A model generated the notes under the pieces. The model saw only the letters and a program-made list of their open reading frames with translations, ran no database searches and was not told the origin of the DNA. Shown in pieces: positions 24,569-34,267 of a DNA stretch of 64,000 bases (position 1 is its first letter; each line of letters begins with the position of its first letter). The DNA is from Microcella alkaliphila (GTDB lineage: Bacteria; Actinomycetota; Actinomycetes; Actinomycetales; Microbacteriaceae): NCBI RefSeq assembly GCF_002355395.1, contig NZ_AP017315.1, forward strand, positions 372,001 to 436,000, read 5' to 3'. Made by a program: the position numbers and the translations under genes.

Positions 24569-27388
24569 TTAGCGGGTCGCTCGCTCGAGCACCTCCAAGA
24601 GGTGTTCGTACCGCCGACCAGTGGCACGGGTCATGCCGAGTTCGCACGTGCGGTTGGTTGACGCGTGTGCCTCGGCATCGGCCTCGATCACTTCAGCGGC
24701 TTGTTTCGCCGTCGCCGCGGCGGTGAGCTCAGGGTGCAGCATTCCGCGATCGCCTGAGAAACCGCAGCACCCCCACGAGTCGGGAACGACCACCTCGGTG
24801 GCGACCGCGGCGGCGATGGCGTAGGCGTCACCATCGATGCCGAGCTTGGCGGTTGAGCAGGTCGGGTGTAGGGCCAATCGCGTGAGCTGGCTCGACACCG
24901 TGAGACGCGGCAACACCCGTTCGCGCACGAAAGTCACGGCGTCGATTGTGCGCATACCGCTGCCCTCGAGCGCATGGCGGAACCCCTCGGTGCAGCTGCT
25001 CGCGTCCGTCACCACCGGCAAGGTTCCGTCCACGGAGAGTGTGTGGATGCTTCGCAACAATCGTTCGTGCATGTCCTTGGCGCCCGCGGCGAAGCCTTTC
25101 GAAACCCACGGAGTGCCGCAGCAGAGCCCCTCGATGTCGTCGGGCACGACGACGTTCACCTCGGCGCGCTCGAGGAGCGTGAGGAATGCGCTCGACACGC
25201 CCTCGCCCCCACCGCCTGGACCGAACATGCTGGAGACGCACGCCGGAAGGTAGATGGCAATTGGCTCGCCACTCGTTGCGGCGCGATCTCGGAGGCCGCG
25301 CCGCGCCGTGCCGCCGGCAGGGAGCTCTGCGGAGTACCGGGGAACGGTGTCGTGCCCCAAGACGGCCCGCGCAAGAGCGGTCGCCCCGACGGTCGGCGCC
25401 GCAGGAAGTGCCTTGGTGACGCTGAGGACCGTAGCCCCCACTCTCGTGGCGACGTTCCAGTGGCGCGCGGCAGCCGACCAGCCGGCGGCGAGGACGGGCG
25501 ACGCGTTCTCGCGCCGAAAGCGCTTCATGAGGGCGCCAGTGTCGATGTCGACGGGGCATGCCGTTGCGCACATGCCGTCGACTGCGCATGTCTGCACACC
25601 CGCGTACTGGTAGCCGACCGCCAGCTCGGAGGCGAGAGCGGTGTCGCCCGCCTCCCGAGCGGCGACCTCTGCGCGACGAACGACTATGCGTTGGCGTGGA
25701 GTGAGCGACAGATCGCGGCTGGGGCACACCGGCTCGCAGTAGCCGCACTCGACACAGCGGTCGACCTCGTTCTCGACGGTTGGGGCGAGCTTGATGTTGG
25801 CGATGTGCGCGTCGGGGTCGTCATCGATGATGACGCCCGGGTTCAGGATGCCGGCGGGGTCGCACAGCCTCTTGATCTCGCGCATGACGTCGTACAGCTC
25901 GTCGCCGTACTGCCGCTGAACGAAGGGCGCCATAGCGCGGCCTGTTCCGTGCTCTGCCTTGAGGTTGCCGCCGTGCCCGAGGACGAGGTTCACCAGCTCC
26001 TCTGTGAAGTCGAGATACCGCGCGACCGCCGTCTCGCCCTCGAACCTGTCCGTGAGCATGAAGTGAATGTTGCCGTCCTTGGCGTGACCGAAGATGACGC
26101 TGTCTTTGTAGTCGTATCGCGCGAACAACTCCTGCAAGCTTCGGCAGGTGTCGGCAAGCGTTTCAACGGGGACGGCGATGTCCTCGAGGAGGGCTGTCGT
26201 GCCGGACGGTCGCGCTCCGGCGACCGAGGCGTAGAGGCCCTTCCGAAAGGCCCACGCGCGGGCGCGTCGACCAGGATCGGAGCTCAGCGTGAACGGTGTG
26301 ACGAGGAGGTCGTCGGGCAGAGCGGCGGCGCCGCCGGCGACGCGATCGGCCAACTCCGCCGCATCGGTGCTGTGATACTCGATGAGGAGCGCCGCCGAAT
26401 CTCCTACTTCAAGACCGACGATCTCGTCCGGCGGGTCGGCGAGGCTCTGGCCGACCCGGATCGCCGTCGCATCCATGAGTTCGAGTGTCGAGGCGCCTGC
26501 GGCGACGAGTGCGGGAAGAGCCGATGTTGCCGAGTAGAGGTCACGGAACACGGCGATGCCGGTTGCGACGTGGGTGCGCAGGGTAACGGTGCGGAATGTT
26601 GCCTCGGCAACGAATCCCAGGGTTCCTTCCGACCCGATCATGAGGTGGACGAGCATGTCCAGCGGCGACTCGTAGTCGAGGAAGGAGTTGACGCCGTAGC
26701 CCATGGTGTTCTTGAGAGCGAAGTGCTGCTCGATGAGTCGCACCGAGTTGGGGTTTCGTCGCACGCGATCACGCAGGGCGACGAGCCCGTTCACGAGTTC
26801 CGGCTCGAGTTCGTTTAGTCGAGCCTCGGCATGGGGGTCGGCCGAATCGATGACGGTACCCGACGGCAACACGATCACCATGGATTCGAGCGTGCGGTAT
26901 GTGTTTTCCTCTGTGCCGCAGGCCATTCCGCTGGAGTTGTTCGCGATGACCCCGCCGATCGTGCACGCGACTTCGCTGGCGGGATCGGGGCCGAGTCGGT
27001 AACCCTGACGCGCGAGCCGCGCGTTCACCTGACGGACGGTCGCCCCGGGCTGGACGCGGACCCGACGTCCTTCGTCGAGCACCTCGATGGAGCGGAAGCG
27101 TTGCCGAACATCGACCATGACCCCGTCACCGGATGACTGGCCAGACAGGCTCGTGCCGCCCGACCGGAAGGTCACGTGTCGCCCGCGCGACGCGGCAGCG
27201 CGCATAATCTTGGCGATCTCTTCCGCGCTATCAGCGATCACGACAACGTCGGGCGTGTTCAGAAAGTGGGATGCATCGCTCGCGTAGGCGACTCGATCCA
27301 AGGCTCCGATGCGCACTCGCGAGGCATCGCCGACTGACTCGAGTAGGTCGGCGACGTCTGCCTCGCTGACGGCACGCAGGCCGCTCAT
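24569..27388 (-). CDS. FAD/Fe-S D-lactate-dehydrogenase-type oxidase
   Basis: A 939-residue fused flavoprotein. Residues about 45-220 are the FAD_binding_4 domain (VTFRSGGTSLSGQSSGDG, GGVIANNSSGMACG), followed by the FAD oxidase C-terminal domain (FGHAKDGNIHFM, LKAEHGTGRAMAPF). About residue 565 onward a ferredoxin-like domain has CVECGYCEPVCP and CAVDGMCATACPVDIDTG, each a Cys cluster. The end carries two CCG-type modules (LCCGTPW, WGCCGFSGDRG). This is the layout of quinone- or cytochrome-linked D-lactate and D-2-hydroxyacid dehydrogenases. ATG at 27388 was preferred to GTG at 27397. It could use hydroxyacids from sugar breakdown; it may not belong to the sugar regulon because it converges on it and lacks the operator. 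Confidence 0.88.
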   Translation of the reverse strand: MSGLRAVSEADVADLLESVGDASRVRIGALDRVAYASDASHFLNTPDVVVIADSAEEIAKIMRAAASRGRHVTFRSGGTSLSGQSSGDGVMVDVRQRFRSIEVLDEGRRVRVQPGATVRQVNARLARQGYRLGPDPASEVACTIGGVIANNSSGMACGTEENTYRTLESMVIVLPSGTVIDSADPHAEARLNELEPELVNGLVALRDRVRRNPNSVRLIEQHFALKNTMGYGVNSFLDYESPLDMLVHLMIGSEGTLGFVAEATFRTVTLRTHVATGIAVFRDLYSATSALPALVAAGASTLELMDATAIRVGQSLADPPDEIVGLEVGDSAALLIEYHSTDAAELADRVAGGAAALPDDLLVTPFTLSSDPGRRARAWAFRKGLYASVAGARPSGTTALLEDIAVPVETLADTCRSLQELFARYDYKDSVIFGHAKDGNIHFMLTDRFEGETAVARYLDFTEELVNLVLGHGGNLKAEHGTGRAMAPFVQRQYGDELYDVMREIKRLCDPAGILNPGVIIDDDPDAHIANIKLAPTVENEVDRCVECGYCEPVCPSRDLSLTPRQRIVVRRAEVAAREAGDTALASELAVGYQYAGVQTCAVDGMCATACPVDIDTGALMKRFRRENASPVLAAGWSAAARHWNVATRVGATVLSVTKALPAAPTVGATALARAVLGHDTVPRYSAELPAGGTARRGLRDRAATSGEPIAIYLPACVSSMFGPGGGGEGVSSAFLTLLERAEVNVVVPDDIEGLCCGTPWVSKGFAAGAKDMHERLLRSIHTLSVDGTLPVVTDASSCTEGFRHALEGSGMRTIDAVTFVRERVLPRLTVSSQLTRLALHPTCSTAKLGIDGDAYAIAAAVATEVVVPDSWGCCGFSGDRGMLHPELTAAATAKQAAEVIEADAEAHASTNRTCELGMTRATGRRYEHLLEVLERATR

Positions 27389-27526
27389 GGGATCCACAAC
27401 CGAATTCGCACCGATGTGGCGATCATGTGCCGTGCCAATTCGCGCATGCGCTCAGCCTATTTGTCGGGGGTGACCCCTCCGGGCAGACCTGCCGCCCGTC
27501 ACGCTCCGTCACTAGCCTTGGGGAGT

Positions 27527-28468
27527 ATGCCCCCGCATCCGCTGCCTATTACGACACTGACGATCAACCCCGCGTTCGACGTGAGCACCTCGACGCCAAC
27601 GGTCATGCCCGAACACAAGATGCGCTGCGGCCCCAACCGACTCGACCCCGGTGGAGGGGGAGTGAATGTGAGTCGTGTGATCAGTCGACTGGGGGGACAG
27701 TCCACCGCCATTTACGCGGTGGGCGGCCCGACCGGGCAGGCGTACCGGCAACTGCTCGAGGCCGAGGGCATCGTCGGCCGGGCGGTGTCGATCACGGGGT
27801 CGACCCGCGAGAACATCACGATCGACGAGACGTCGACGGGTAAGCAGTTCCGCTTCGTGCTGCAGGGCCCCGAACTGAGCGAGGCCGAGTGGCAGGCCGC
27901 GCTCGATGCCACCGTTTCGGCGGCTCGGCACGGCGGGTATGTCGTGCCGAGCGGGTCACTGCCTCCCGGCGTTCCCGACGACTACTACGCGCGGGTGACG
28001 CATGCGGCCCACGGCTCCGGCGCACGCGTGGTTGTCGACGCGTCGGGGGAGGCGCTCGCCGCGGCGCTCGATGAGGGCGTGTATCTGATCAAGCCGAGCG
28101 GACGCGAGCTCGGTGAACTCGTTGGCTCGGCCCTCGCGACCATCGACGAGCGCATCGCCGCGGCCGAGGAGCTCGTGCGCCGCGGTCGCGTCGAGGTTGT
28201 TGCGCTGACCCTGGGCGGCGCCGGCGCGGTGCTCGCGACGCGCGACGAAACGCTGCAGCTCAGCCCGCCCCCGATCGAGGTGCGCTCGACGGTGGGGGCG
28301 GGCGATTCGTTCCTCGCCGGCATGGTGCTGCGCCTGGCCGAAGGGCGGTCGCTCGCCGATGCCTTCCGAGCGGGCGTCGCCTGCGGTGCCGCGACCGCGA
28401 TGACGGAGGCGACCGAGCTGTGTCACGCCGACGACGTGCACCGGCTGGAAGCGAGCCTCGCCGTCTGA
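27527..28468 (+). CDS. pfkB: PfkB-type 6-phosphofructokinase
   Basis: A 313-residue ribokinase-family kinase closest in pattern to E. coli PfkB (phosphofructokinase II). Shared segments: ITTLTINPAFDVSTSTPTV, RCGPNRLDPGGGGVNVSRVI, SGSLPPGV, VVVDASGEALAAAL, IKPSGRELGELV, and the catalytic STVGAGDSFLAGMVLRLAEG with the GAGD aspartate. ATG at 27527 has GGGGAG just upstream and starts where the homology begins; the frame extends 37 codons further but that part overlaps the divergent gene's upstream region. It is monocistronic, divergent from the D-lactate-dehydrogenase gene. Function is fructose 6-phosphate to fructose 1,6-bisphosphate; tagatose 6-phosphate is a possible second substrate. Confidence 0.85.
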   Translation: MPPHPLPITTLTINPAFDVSTSTPTVMPEHKMRCGPNRLDPGGGGVNVSRVISRLGGQSTAIYAVGGPTGQAYRQLLEAEGIVGRAVSITGSTRENITIDETSTGKQFRFVLQGPELSEAEWQAALDATVSAARHGGYVVPSGSLPPGVPDDYYARVTHAAHGSGARVVVDASGEALAAALDEGVYLIKPSGRELGELVGSALATIDERIAAAEELVRRGRVEVVALTLGGAGAVLATRDETLQLSPPPIEVRSTVGAGDSFLAGMVLRLAEGRSLADAFRAGVACGAATAMTEATELCHADDVHRLEASLAV

Positions 28469-28565
28469 CGCGCCCCGCGCATCCCGATCGCGTCTCTTTC
28501 GCGAGGATGCTCGCAACCTTTCGCGCCGGAATGCCGCGACGACGCCGTTACCGCATTGAAATATG

Positions 28566-28581
28566 TTGTGCTTGACCACAA
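28566..28581. promoter_or_regulatory. XylR-type (ROK) operator TTGTG-N6-CACAA
   Basis: A perfect inverted repeat TTGTG/CACAA with a 6-base spacer. A matching site TTGTG-N6-AACAA lies in front of xylA/xylR (38852-38867), and TTGTT-N6-AACAA in front of the right-end xylanase gene (62807-62822). The ROK protein encoded at 37598-38788 is the likely binder. It overlaps the -35 box of the transporter promoter. Confidence 0.65.
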
Positions 28582-28600
28582 ACGACGGTCGACCTATAGT
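28572..28600 (+). promoter_or_regulatory. Promoter of the xylo-oligosaccharide transporter operon
   Basis: TTGACC (28572-28577), a 17-base spacer and TATAGT (28595-28600) form a strong promoter about 55 bases before the binding-protein ATG. The -35 lies inside the ROK-type operator. Confidence 0.7.
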
Positions 28601-28632
28601 CGAATCGTCCCCATCACTTTCGGCACTGAAGC

Positions 28633-28643
28633 CGAAACTTTCG
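28633..28643. promoter_or_regulatory. LacI/BxlR-type operator CGAAACTTTCG
   Basis: A CGAAA-N-TTTCG palindrome of the type known for xylan regulators of Streptomyces-like actinobacteria. It lies in the predicted leader, downstream of the promoter and 13 bases before the ATG. Related sites are CGAAAGTTACG at 37592-37602 beside the LacI gene and CGAAATGTTTCG at 62762-62773 before the right-end xylanase gene. Confidence 0.65.
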
Positions 28644-28655
28644 AGAGGTTCAAAG

Positions 28656-29987
28656 ATGAACAGACGAGCACCGAGGCGCTGGGCGGCAATCGCCCTCTCC
28701 GGCCTCACCATCGGCGCCCTCGCCGCGTGCTCCCCGAGTGCCGATCCCGGCACCGGTGGCAACGGCGGTTCGGGCAGCGGCGACGAGGTCGTTCTGACCT
28801 GGTGGCACAACGGAACGGGTGAGCCCCTCCTGGGCTTCTGGGAAGACGTTGCCGCCGAGTTCGAAGAGGCCAACCCCGGCGTTCGCGTCGACGTGACCGC
28901 CTACCAGAATGAGGAGCTGCAGCGCACCCTCATTCCGAACCAGCTGCGCACCGGCGGCGGGCTCGACCTCTACCAGCAGTGGGGCGCCGGCGAGCTGGCC
29001 GCCCAGGTCGAGGCCGGCTTCGTCAAAGACATCAGCGCTGAGGTGAGCGAGCGGGTCGACCAGATGGGCGGCGTCGTCGCCCCCTGGCAGTTCGACGGCG
29101 CGACCTACGGCCTGCCCTACAACTTCGGCATCTCGGGCTTCTGGTACAACACCGAGCTCTTCGCCGAGGCCGGCATTGAGGGCACGCCCGAAACCCTCGA
29201 CGAGCTCTACGACGCCATCGAGGCGCTCAAGGCTGCCGGTATCGTGCCGATCGCCGTCGGCGCGGGTGACGGCTGGCCCGCCGCGCACTACTGGTACCAC
29301 TTCGTACTGAAGTCGTGCTCGCCGGAGATCCTGCAGGAGGCCCAGGTTTCCTACACCTTCGACGACCCGTGCTTCGAAGAGGCCGGCGCTCTGCTCGAGG
29401 AGTTCATCGCCTCCGAGCCGTTCAACCCCGGCTTCCTCGCCACCAGCGCCCAGCAGGGTGCGGGTAGCTCGGCCGGCCAGCTTGCCACCGGCGCCGCCGC
29501 CATGGAGCTCATGGGTCACTGGAACCCGGGCGTCATGGGCGGCATCCTCCAGGAGGAGACCGGCGACGAGAACGCCACCCCGCCGGAGTTCCTCGGCTGG
29601 TTCAACTTCCCGGCCATCCCCGGTGCGCAGGGTGACCCGACCGCAGCCCTCGGTGGCGGCGACGGCTTCTCGTGCACCGCATGGTCGCCGCCGGAGTGCA
29701 CCGACCTGCTGAACTACATCACCAGCGTCGAGGTGCAGACCCGCTTTGGTGAGATCGGCGCCGGTATCCCGGTGACGCCGGGCTCCGAGGCCGGCATCTC
29801 CGACGTCAACCTGCTGCAGGTGCTCGAGGGCCTCCAGGCCTCGACCTACGTGCAGCTGTGGCTCGACACGGCCTACGGCCCGACGGTCGGCGGCGCCATG
29901 AACGAGGCCATCGTCAACCTGTTCGGTGGCCAGGGCTCGCCCACGGCGATCGTCGACAACATGAGGAACGCCGCGGCGACGCTGTAA
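28656..29987 (+). CDS. Xylo-oligosaccharide ABC transporter substrate-binding lipoprotein
   Basis: A 443-residue extracellular solute-binding protein (family 1, MalE-like). The signal peptide is MNRRAPRRWAAIALSGLTIG followed by lipobox LAAC (lipidated Cys near residue 24). The mature part begins with a Gly/Ser-rich linker, then VVLTWWHNGTGEPLLGFWEDVAAEFEEANPGV, NFGISGFWYNTELF, GWPAAHYWYHFV and GAAAMELMGHWNPGVMGG. ATG at 28656 has AGAGG upstream. Its place in front of two permeases, GH3 and GH10 enzymes points to binding of xylose oligomers (inference from context). The leader holds both ROK- and LacI-type operators, so induction by xylose and by xylo-oligosaccharides is likely. Confidence 0.88.
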   Translation: MNRRAPRRWAAIALSGLTIGALAACSPSADPGTGGNGGSGSGDEVVLTWWHNGTGEPLLGFWEDVAAEFEEANPGVRVDVTAYQNEELQRTLIPNQLRTGGGLDLYQQWGAGELAAQVEAGFVKDISAEVSERVDQMGGVVAPWQFDGATYGLPYNFGISGFWYNTELFAEAGIEGTPETLDELYDAIEALKAAGIVPIAVGAGDGWPAAHYWYHFVLKSCSPEILQEAQVSYTFDDPCFEEAGALLEEFIASEPFNPGFLATSAQQGAGSSAGQLATGAAAMELMGHWNPGVMGGILQEETGDENATPPEFLGWFNFPAIPGAQGDPTAALGGGDGFSCTAWSPPECTDLLNYITSVEVQTRFGEIGAGIPVTPGSEAGISDVNLLQVLEGLQASTYVQLWLDTAYGPTVGGAMNEAIVNLFGGQGSPTAIVDNMRNAAATL

Positions 29988-29992
29988 CCCTC

Positions 29993-30976
29993 ATGAGCCT
30001 CACCACCACGAGCACCGGGTCCGCGGCCACCGCCGCGGGCCCGGTGCCCCCCTCACCTGCCCCGCCCCGCGCACCCCGCTCGCGACAGAAGTCGCGCGGC
30101 CTGCTGCTCATCTGGGTATTCGTCGCTCCGGCACTCATCGTCTACGTGACGTTCGTGCTGGTGCCGGTCGCGCTGGCCGCCGTCTACAGCTTCTTCAACT
30201 GGAACGGTCTCGGCGCCCTCGACCGATTCATCGGGTTCGACAACTACGTTCGTGCGCTGAGCGACCCCATCTTCATCGGCGCGATGACGAACAACTTCCT
30301 CATCGTCGTGCTGTCGCTGCTCATCCAGGGCCCGCTCGCGATCGGAATCGCGCTTCTGCTCAACCGCCCCCTGCGCGGTCGAGCGCTCATCCGCACCCTC
30401 GTCTTCGTGCCCTACGTCCTGAGCGAGGTCGTCGCCGGTCTCGCCTTCCGTCTCATGCTTCCGCCGGGCGGGCCGCTCGACTCCCTGCTCACCTCGGTTG
30501 GCTGGACGGGCGAGAAGCCGCTCTGGCTCGCCGACCCCGATGTCGCGTTCTGGACCCTGTTCGCGGTGATCACCTGGAAGTATCTGGGCTTCGCGATCAT
30601 CCTCATGCTCGCCGGCCTCCAGGGTGTGCCGGAAGAGCTCAGCGAGGCGGCCGCGATCGACGGCGCCAGCTGGTGGCAGACCCAGCGTCACATCACGCTG
30701 CCGCTGCTCGGTCCGACCATCCGCATCTGGGCGTTCCTGTCGATGATCGGCTCCCTCCAGCTGTTCGACATGGTGTGGATCCTCACCGGTGGCGGTCCGC
30801 TGAACGCCACCGAAACGATGGCGACCTACATGGTCGAGTACGGTAACGGCCGCTCGCAGATCGGCTACGGCAGCGCCGTCGCCGTCATCCTGTTCGTCGT
30901 CTCTCTAGTCATCGCGCTGCTCTACCAGCGCTACGTCCTGCGTCGCGACATGCGCGGCGCGATCACGAGGGGCTAA
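29993..30976 (+). CDS. ABC transporter permease (MalF type)
   Basis: A 327-residue membrane permease. A Pro-rich cytoplasmic N terminus of about 35 residues is followed by six transmembrane segments starting with LLLIWVFVAPALIVYVTFVL. The EAA loop that contacts the ATPase is visible in ELSEAAAIDGASWWQTQRHITLPLLGP. ATG at 29993 lies five bases after the binding-protein stop; the longer frame overlaps that gene out of frame. It pairs with the MalG-type permease that follows. No ATPase is encoded in the cluster, so a shared MsiK-like ATPase from elsewhere is expected, as is usual in actinobacteria. Confidence 0.9.
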   Translation: MSLTTTSTGSAATAAGPVPPSPAPPRAPRSRQKSRGLLLIWVFVAPALIVYVTFVLVPVALAAVYSFFNWNGLGALDRFIGFDNYVRALSDPIFIGAMTNNFLIVVLSLLIQGPLAIGIALLLNRPLRGRALIRTLVFVPYVLSEVVAGLAFRLMLPPGGPLDSLLTSVGWTGEKPLWLADPDVAFWTLFAVITWKYLGFAIILMLAGLQGVPEELSEAAAIDGASWWQTQRHITLPLLGPTIRIWAFLSMIGSLQLFDMVWILTGGGPLNATETMATYMVEYGNGRSQIGYGSAVAVILFVVSLVIALLYQRYVLRRDMRGAITRG

Positions 30977-30980
30977 CCCC

Positions 30981-31895
30981 ATGACCGCCACACTCACTCC
31001 CGGGGCGGCGCCCAACGCGCCCACACCGGGCTCCCCCCGCGTCTCGCTCGACGACCCGCCGCCCTCGCGGCGAAAGAAGCGCGACCTCGCCACGCCGTTC
31101 GCGTACATCGTCGCTCTCGTCATCTGCGGCATCACGGTCGCGCCGGTGATCTACGTCATCCTGGGCGGGTTCCGTACGACGGCGCAGATCAACCGAGACC
31201 CTGCCGGGCTTCCCGACCCGTGGGTGTTCGACAAGTACCTGGGGGTGTTTCAGGACCCTAATTTCTGGACGCAGTTCGCGAACTCGACGGTCGTCGCCGT
31301 GGCGACGACCGGGGGTGTCGTGATCCTCGGCGTGATGGCCGCGTTCGTAATCGCGCGCTACGAGTTCTACGGGCGCACGTTCCTGTTCTCGTTGTTCGTC
31401 GCGGGCCTGCTGTTCCCGCTGACGGTCGCGGTGCTTCCGCTGTTCACGATGCTGCGCTCGTTCGGGCTGCTCGGCAACCTGCTCGCGGTGATCGCCCCGC
31501 AGATCGCGTTCGCCCTCCCGGTGACGATCATCATCCTCGTCCCCTTCCTTCGCGCGATCCCCGCCGAGTTGGAAGACGCGGCGCTGATCGACGGGGCCGG
31601 TCGCTTCACGTTCTTCTGGCGCGTGCTGCTTCCGCTGTCGTGGCCGGGCCTCATCACGGTGGGCGTGCTCGCCTTCGTCGCCAGCTGGAACGCCTACCTG
31701 CTGCCCCTGCTGCTCTTGGGCAACCCGGCGACGGCGACGCTACCGGTGGGCGTGCAGTACTTCTCGACCGCCTACTCGCAGGACACCGCGGGGGTGCTCG
31801 CCTTCACGTCGATCGCGATGCTGCCCGCCCTGCTGTTCTTCACCCTCGCCCAGCGCCGCATCGTCGGTGGGCTGACAGGAGCCGTGAAGGGATGA
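30981..31895 (+). CDS. ABC transporter permease (MalG type)
   Basis: A 304-residue membrane permease, partner of the preceding MalF-type protein. About six hydrophobic segments start with FAYIVALVICGITVAPVIYV; the EAA loop is LEDAALIDGAGRFTFFWRVLLPLSWPGL. The C terminus IVGGLTGAVKG is typical of CUT1 sugar permeases. Its stop overlaps the GH3 start (ATGA, 31892-31895), linking transport and intracellular hydrolysis in one transcript. Confidence 0.9.
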   Translation: MTATLTPGAAPNAPTPGSPRVSLDDPPPSRRKKRDLATPFAYIVALVICGITVAPVIYVILGGFRTTAQINRDPAGLPDPWVFDKYLGVFQDPNFWTQFANSTVVAVATTGGVVILGVMAAFVIARYEFYGRTFLFSLFVAGLLFPLTVAVLPLFTMLRSFGLLGNLLAVIAPQIAFALPVTIIILVPFLRAIPAELEDAALIDGAGRFTFFWRVLLPLSWPGLITVGVLAFVASWNAYLLPLLLLGNPATATLPVGVQYFSTAYSQDTAGVLAFTSIAMLPALLFFTLAQRRIVGGLTGAVKG

Positions 31896-34267
31896 CCATT
31901 CACACCCCGTCCGCCGTCACCGTCGACGGCGGAGCACCCTGGCACGACCGCGCTCTCGAGCCCCAGGCTCGCGTCGAGGCGCTCATCGCCGCGATGACGC
32001 TGCGTGAGAAGATCGCCCAGCTCTACGGCGTCTGGGTCGGTGCCGGCGCGGACGGCGGCGACGTCGCCCCGCACCAGCACGACCTTGACGACGAGATCGA
32101 TCTCGACGAGGTATTGCCCGACGGGCTCGGTCAGTTGACGCGCCCATTCGGCACGGCACCGGTGGATGCGGGGGTCGGCGCGTTGAGCCTCCTCACGACC
32201 CAGCGCCGCATCGTTTCGGAAAACCGCTTCGGCATTCCCGCGCTCGCTCACGAGGAGTGCCTCGCGGGCTTCGCCGCGTGGGGCGCAACCGCCTACCCGG
32301 TTCCGCTGTCGTGGGGCGCCACGTTCAACCCCGAGTTGGTCGAGCAGATGGCGACGCGTATCGGCGCCGACATGCGCTCGGTCGGCGTGCACCAGGGCCT
32401 CGCGCCCGTGCTCGACGTCGTGCGCGACGCCCGCTGGGGCCGCGTCGAAGAGACGATCGGCGAAGACCCGTATCTCGTTGCCACGGTCGGCAGTGCGTAC
32501 GTGCGGGGCCTCGAGACAGCCGGCATCGTCGCCACGCTCAAGCACTTCGTCGGGTACTCGGCGTCGCGCGCAGGCCGCAACCTCGCCCCCGTCTCGGTCG
32601 GCCCTCGCGAGCTCGCCGATGTGCTGCTGCCGCCGTTCGAGATGGCCGTTCGCGAGGGCGGGGCGCGCAGCGTCATGAACTCGTACACCGACCTCGACGG
32701 CGTGCCCTCGGCGTCTGACCGTCGCCTCCTCACCGAGCTGCTGCGCGACGAGTGGGGCTTCACGGGCACCGTCGTGGCCGACTACTTCGCGATCGCGTTC
32801 CTCAAGCTGCTGCACGGCACCGCCGACTCCTGGGCCGAGGCCGCCGGCGCCGCGCTCGCGGCGGGCATCGACGTCGAGCTGCCCACGGTGAAGACCTTCG
32901 GCGAGCCGCTGCGTCGCGCCATCGATGAGGGTGTCGTCGACGAGGCCCTCGTTGACACTGCGCTGCGGCGCGTGCTCGCCCAGAAGCTCGAGCTCGGCCT
33001 GCTCGAGGCTGACTACGATCCCGTGCCCGAGGCGCTGCGCGACGTCGCGTTCACCGACGCCGACAGCGTGCGGGGCTCGATCGACCTCGACAGCCCCGAG
33101 AACCGGGCGCTCGCGCGCACCCTGGCCGAGCAGTCCATCGTCCTCGTGAAGAACGACGGGTTGTTGCCGCTCGCCGCGCCGCAGCGCGTCGCCGTCATCG
33201 GGCCCAACGCCGACGAGCGGTACGCGATGCTCGGGTGCTATTCGTTCCCGACGCACGTCGTGAGCCAGCATCCGGGAGTCGAGATGGGCATCCACATCGA
33301 CACCGTGCTGGATGCTGTGCGCACCGAATTCGCGGACGCCCGCGTCACGCACCTGGCCGGCACCGGCATCGATGACGGGGCCACCGCCGCCATCGGCACC
33401 GCCGCCGAGACGGCGAAGAGCGCCGACGTGGCGATCCTCGTGCTCGGCGACCGTGCGGGCCTGTTCGGTCGCGGCACGAGCGGCGAGGGCTGCGACGCGG
33501 GGGACCTGTCCCTCCCGGGCGCGCAGCAGCAGCTGCTCGACGCGGTGCTCGCCACCGGCACGCCGACCGTGGTCGTGCTGCTGACGGGGCGACCGTACGC
33601 GCTCGGCGATGCTCCCGAAAGGGCTGCCGCGATCATCCAGGCGTTCTTCCCCGGCGAAGAAGGGGCCGCCGCCATCACGGGCGTCATCAGCGGCCGCGTC
33701 GAGCCGGCGGGGCGCTTGCCGGTGAGCATCCCCGCCCACCCGGGCGTTCAGCCGTCGACGTACCTCGCGGCGCCGCTGGCGCGGAAGACCGACGTGTCGA
33801 ACGTCGACCCGACCGCCGCCTACCCGTTCGGCCACGGACTCGGCTACGCCGACGTGGTGTGGACCGCCCTCGAGAGCCCCGACCACCAGGTCACGACCGA
33901 CGGCGAGGCCGTGCTGTCGATGCGGCTCGTCAACGGCGGCGACCGCGACGCTCACGAGGTCGTGCAGCTGTACGTGCACGACCCCGTCGCGAGCGTCGTG
34001 CGGCCCGTGCAGCGGCTGATCGGCTACCAGCGCGTCACGGTGCCCGCCGGTTCTACCGTGCGGGTCGCCGTCACCGTGCCGATGGACCTCCTCGGGTTCA
34101 CCGGTCGCGACGGTCGCCGGATCGTCGAGCCGGGTGCCGTCGAGTTGGGCTTCGGGCGGTCGAGCGGCGACATTCCGCTCGTGCACCGCCTGAAGGTGAC
34201 CGGCGGCGTGCGTGAACTCGGCGCCGACCGCGCCGTGCACGCCCGCTTCCAGGTGATCGGAGCGTGA
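31892..34267 (+). CDS. Glycoside hydrolase family 3 beta-xylosidase/beta-glucosidase
   Basis: A 791-residue cytoplasmic GH3 enzyme (no signal peptide). The N-terminal TIM-barrel domain shows LREKIAQLYGVWVG, PVLDVVRDARWGRVEETIGEDPYLV, VATLKHFVGYSASRAGRNLAPV, and the nucleophile in GTVVADYFAI (Asp about 297). The second domain has SIVLVKNDGLLPL and VAVIGPNADER, followed by a C-terminal fibronectin-III-like domain (GDRDAHEVVQLYVHDPVASVVRPVQRLIGYQRV). The start overlaps the permease stop. In this operon it most likely trims imported xylo-oligosaccharides to xylose for xylA; beta-glucosidase or arabinofuranosidase side activity is possible for the family. Confidence 0.9.
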   Translation: MTIHTPSAVTVDGGAPWHDRALEPQARVEALIAAMTLREKIAQLYGVWVGAGADGGDVAPHQHDLDDEIDLDEVLPDGLGQLTRPFGTAPVDAGVGALSLLTTQRRIVSENRFGIPALAHEECLAGFAAWGATAYPVPLSWGATFNPELVEQMATRIGADMRSVGVHQGLAPVLDVVRDARWGRVEETIGEDPYLVATVGSAYVRGLETAGIVATLKHFVGYSASRAGRNLAPVSVGPRELADVLLPPFEMAVREGGARSVMNSYTDLDGVPSASDRRLLTELLRDEWGFTGTVVADYFAIAFLKLLHGTADSWAEAAGAALAAGIDVELPTVKTFGEPLRRAIDEGVVDEALVDTALRRVLAQKLELGLLEADYDPVPEALRDVAFTDADSVRGSIDLDSPENRALARTLAEQSIVLVKNDGLLPLAAPQRVAVIGPNADERYAMLGCYSFPTHVVSQHPGVEMGIHIDTVLDAVRTEFADARVTHLAGTGIDDGATAAIGTAAETAKSADVAILVLGDRAGLFGRGTSGEGCDAGDLSLPGAQQQLLDAVLATGTPTVVVLLTGRPYALGDAPERAAAIIQAFFPGEEGAAAITGVISGRVEPAGRLPVSIPAHPGVQPSTYLAAPLARKTDVSNVDPTAAYPFGHGLGYADVVWTALESPDHQVTTDGEAVLSMRLVNGGDRDAHEVVQLYVHDPVASVVRPVQRLIGYQRVTVPAGSTVRVAVTVPMDLLGFTGRDGRRIVEPGAVELGFGRSSGDIPLVHRLKVTGGVRELGADRAVHARFQVIGA

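Noticed and set aside
23280..24647. 455-codon - strand frame opposite the Gfo/Idh gene
   Set aside because: Arg/His-rich shadow; it spans the terminator palindrome and two convergent gene ends.
31772..34240. 822-codon open frame antisense to the GH3 gene
   Set aside because: No domain motif and a shadow-type composition; it lies opposite a gene with an intact GH3 active site.
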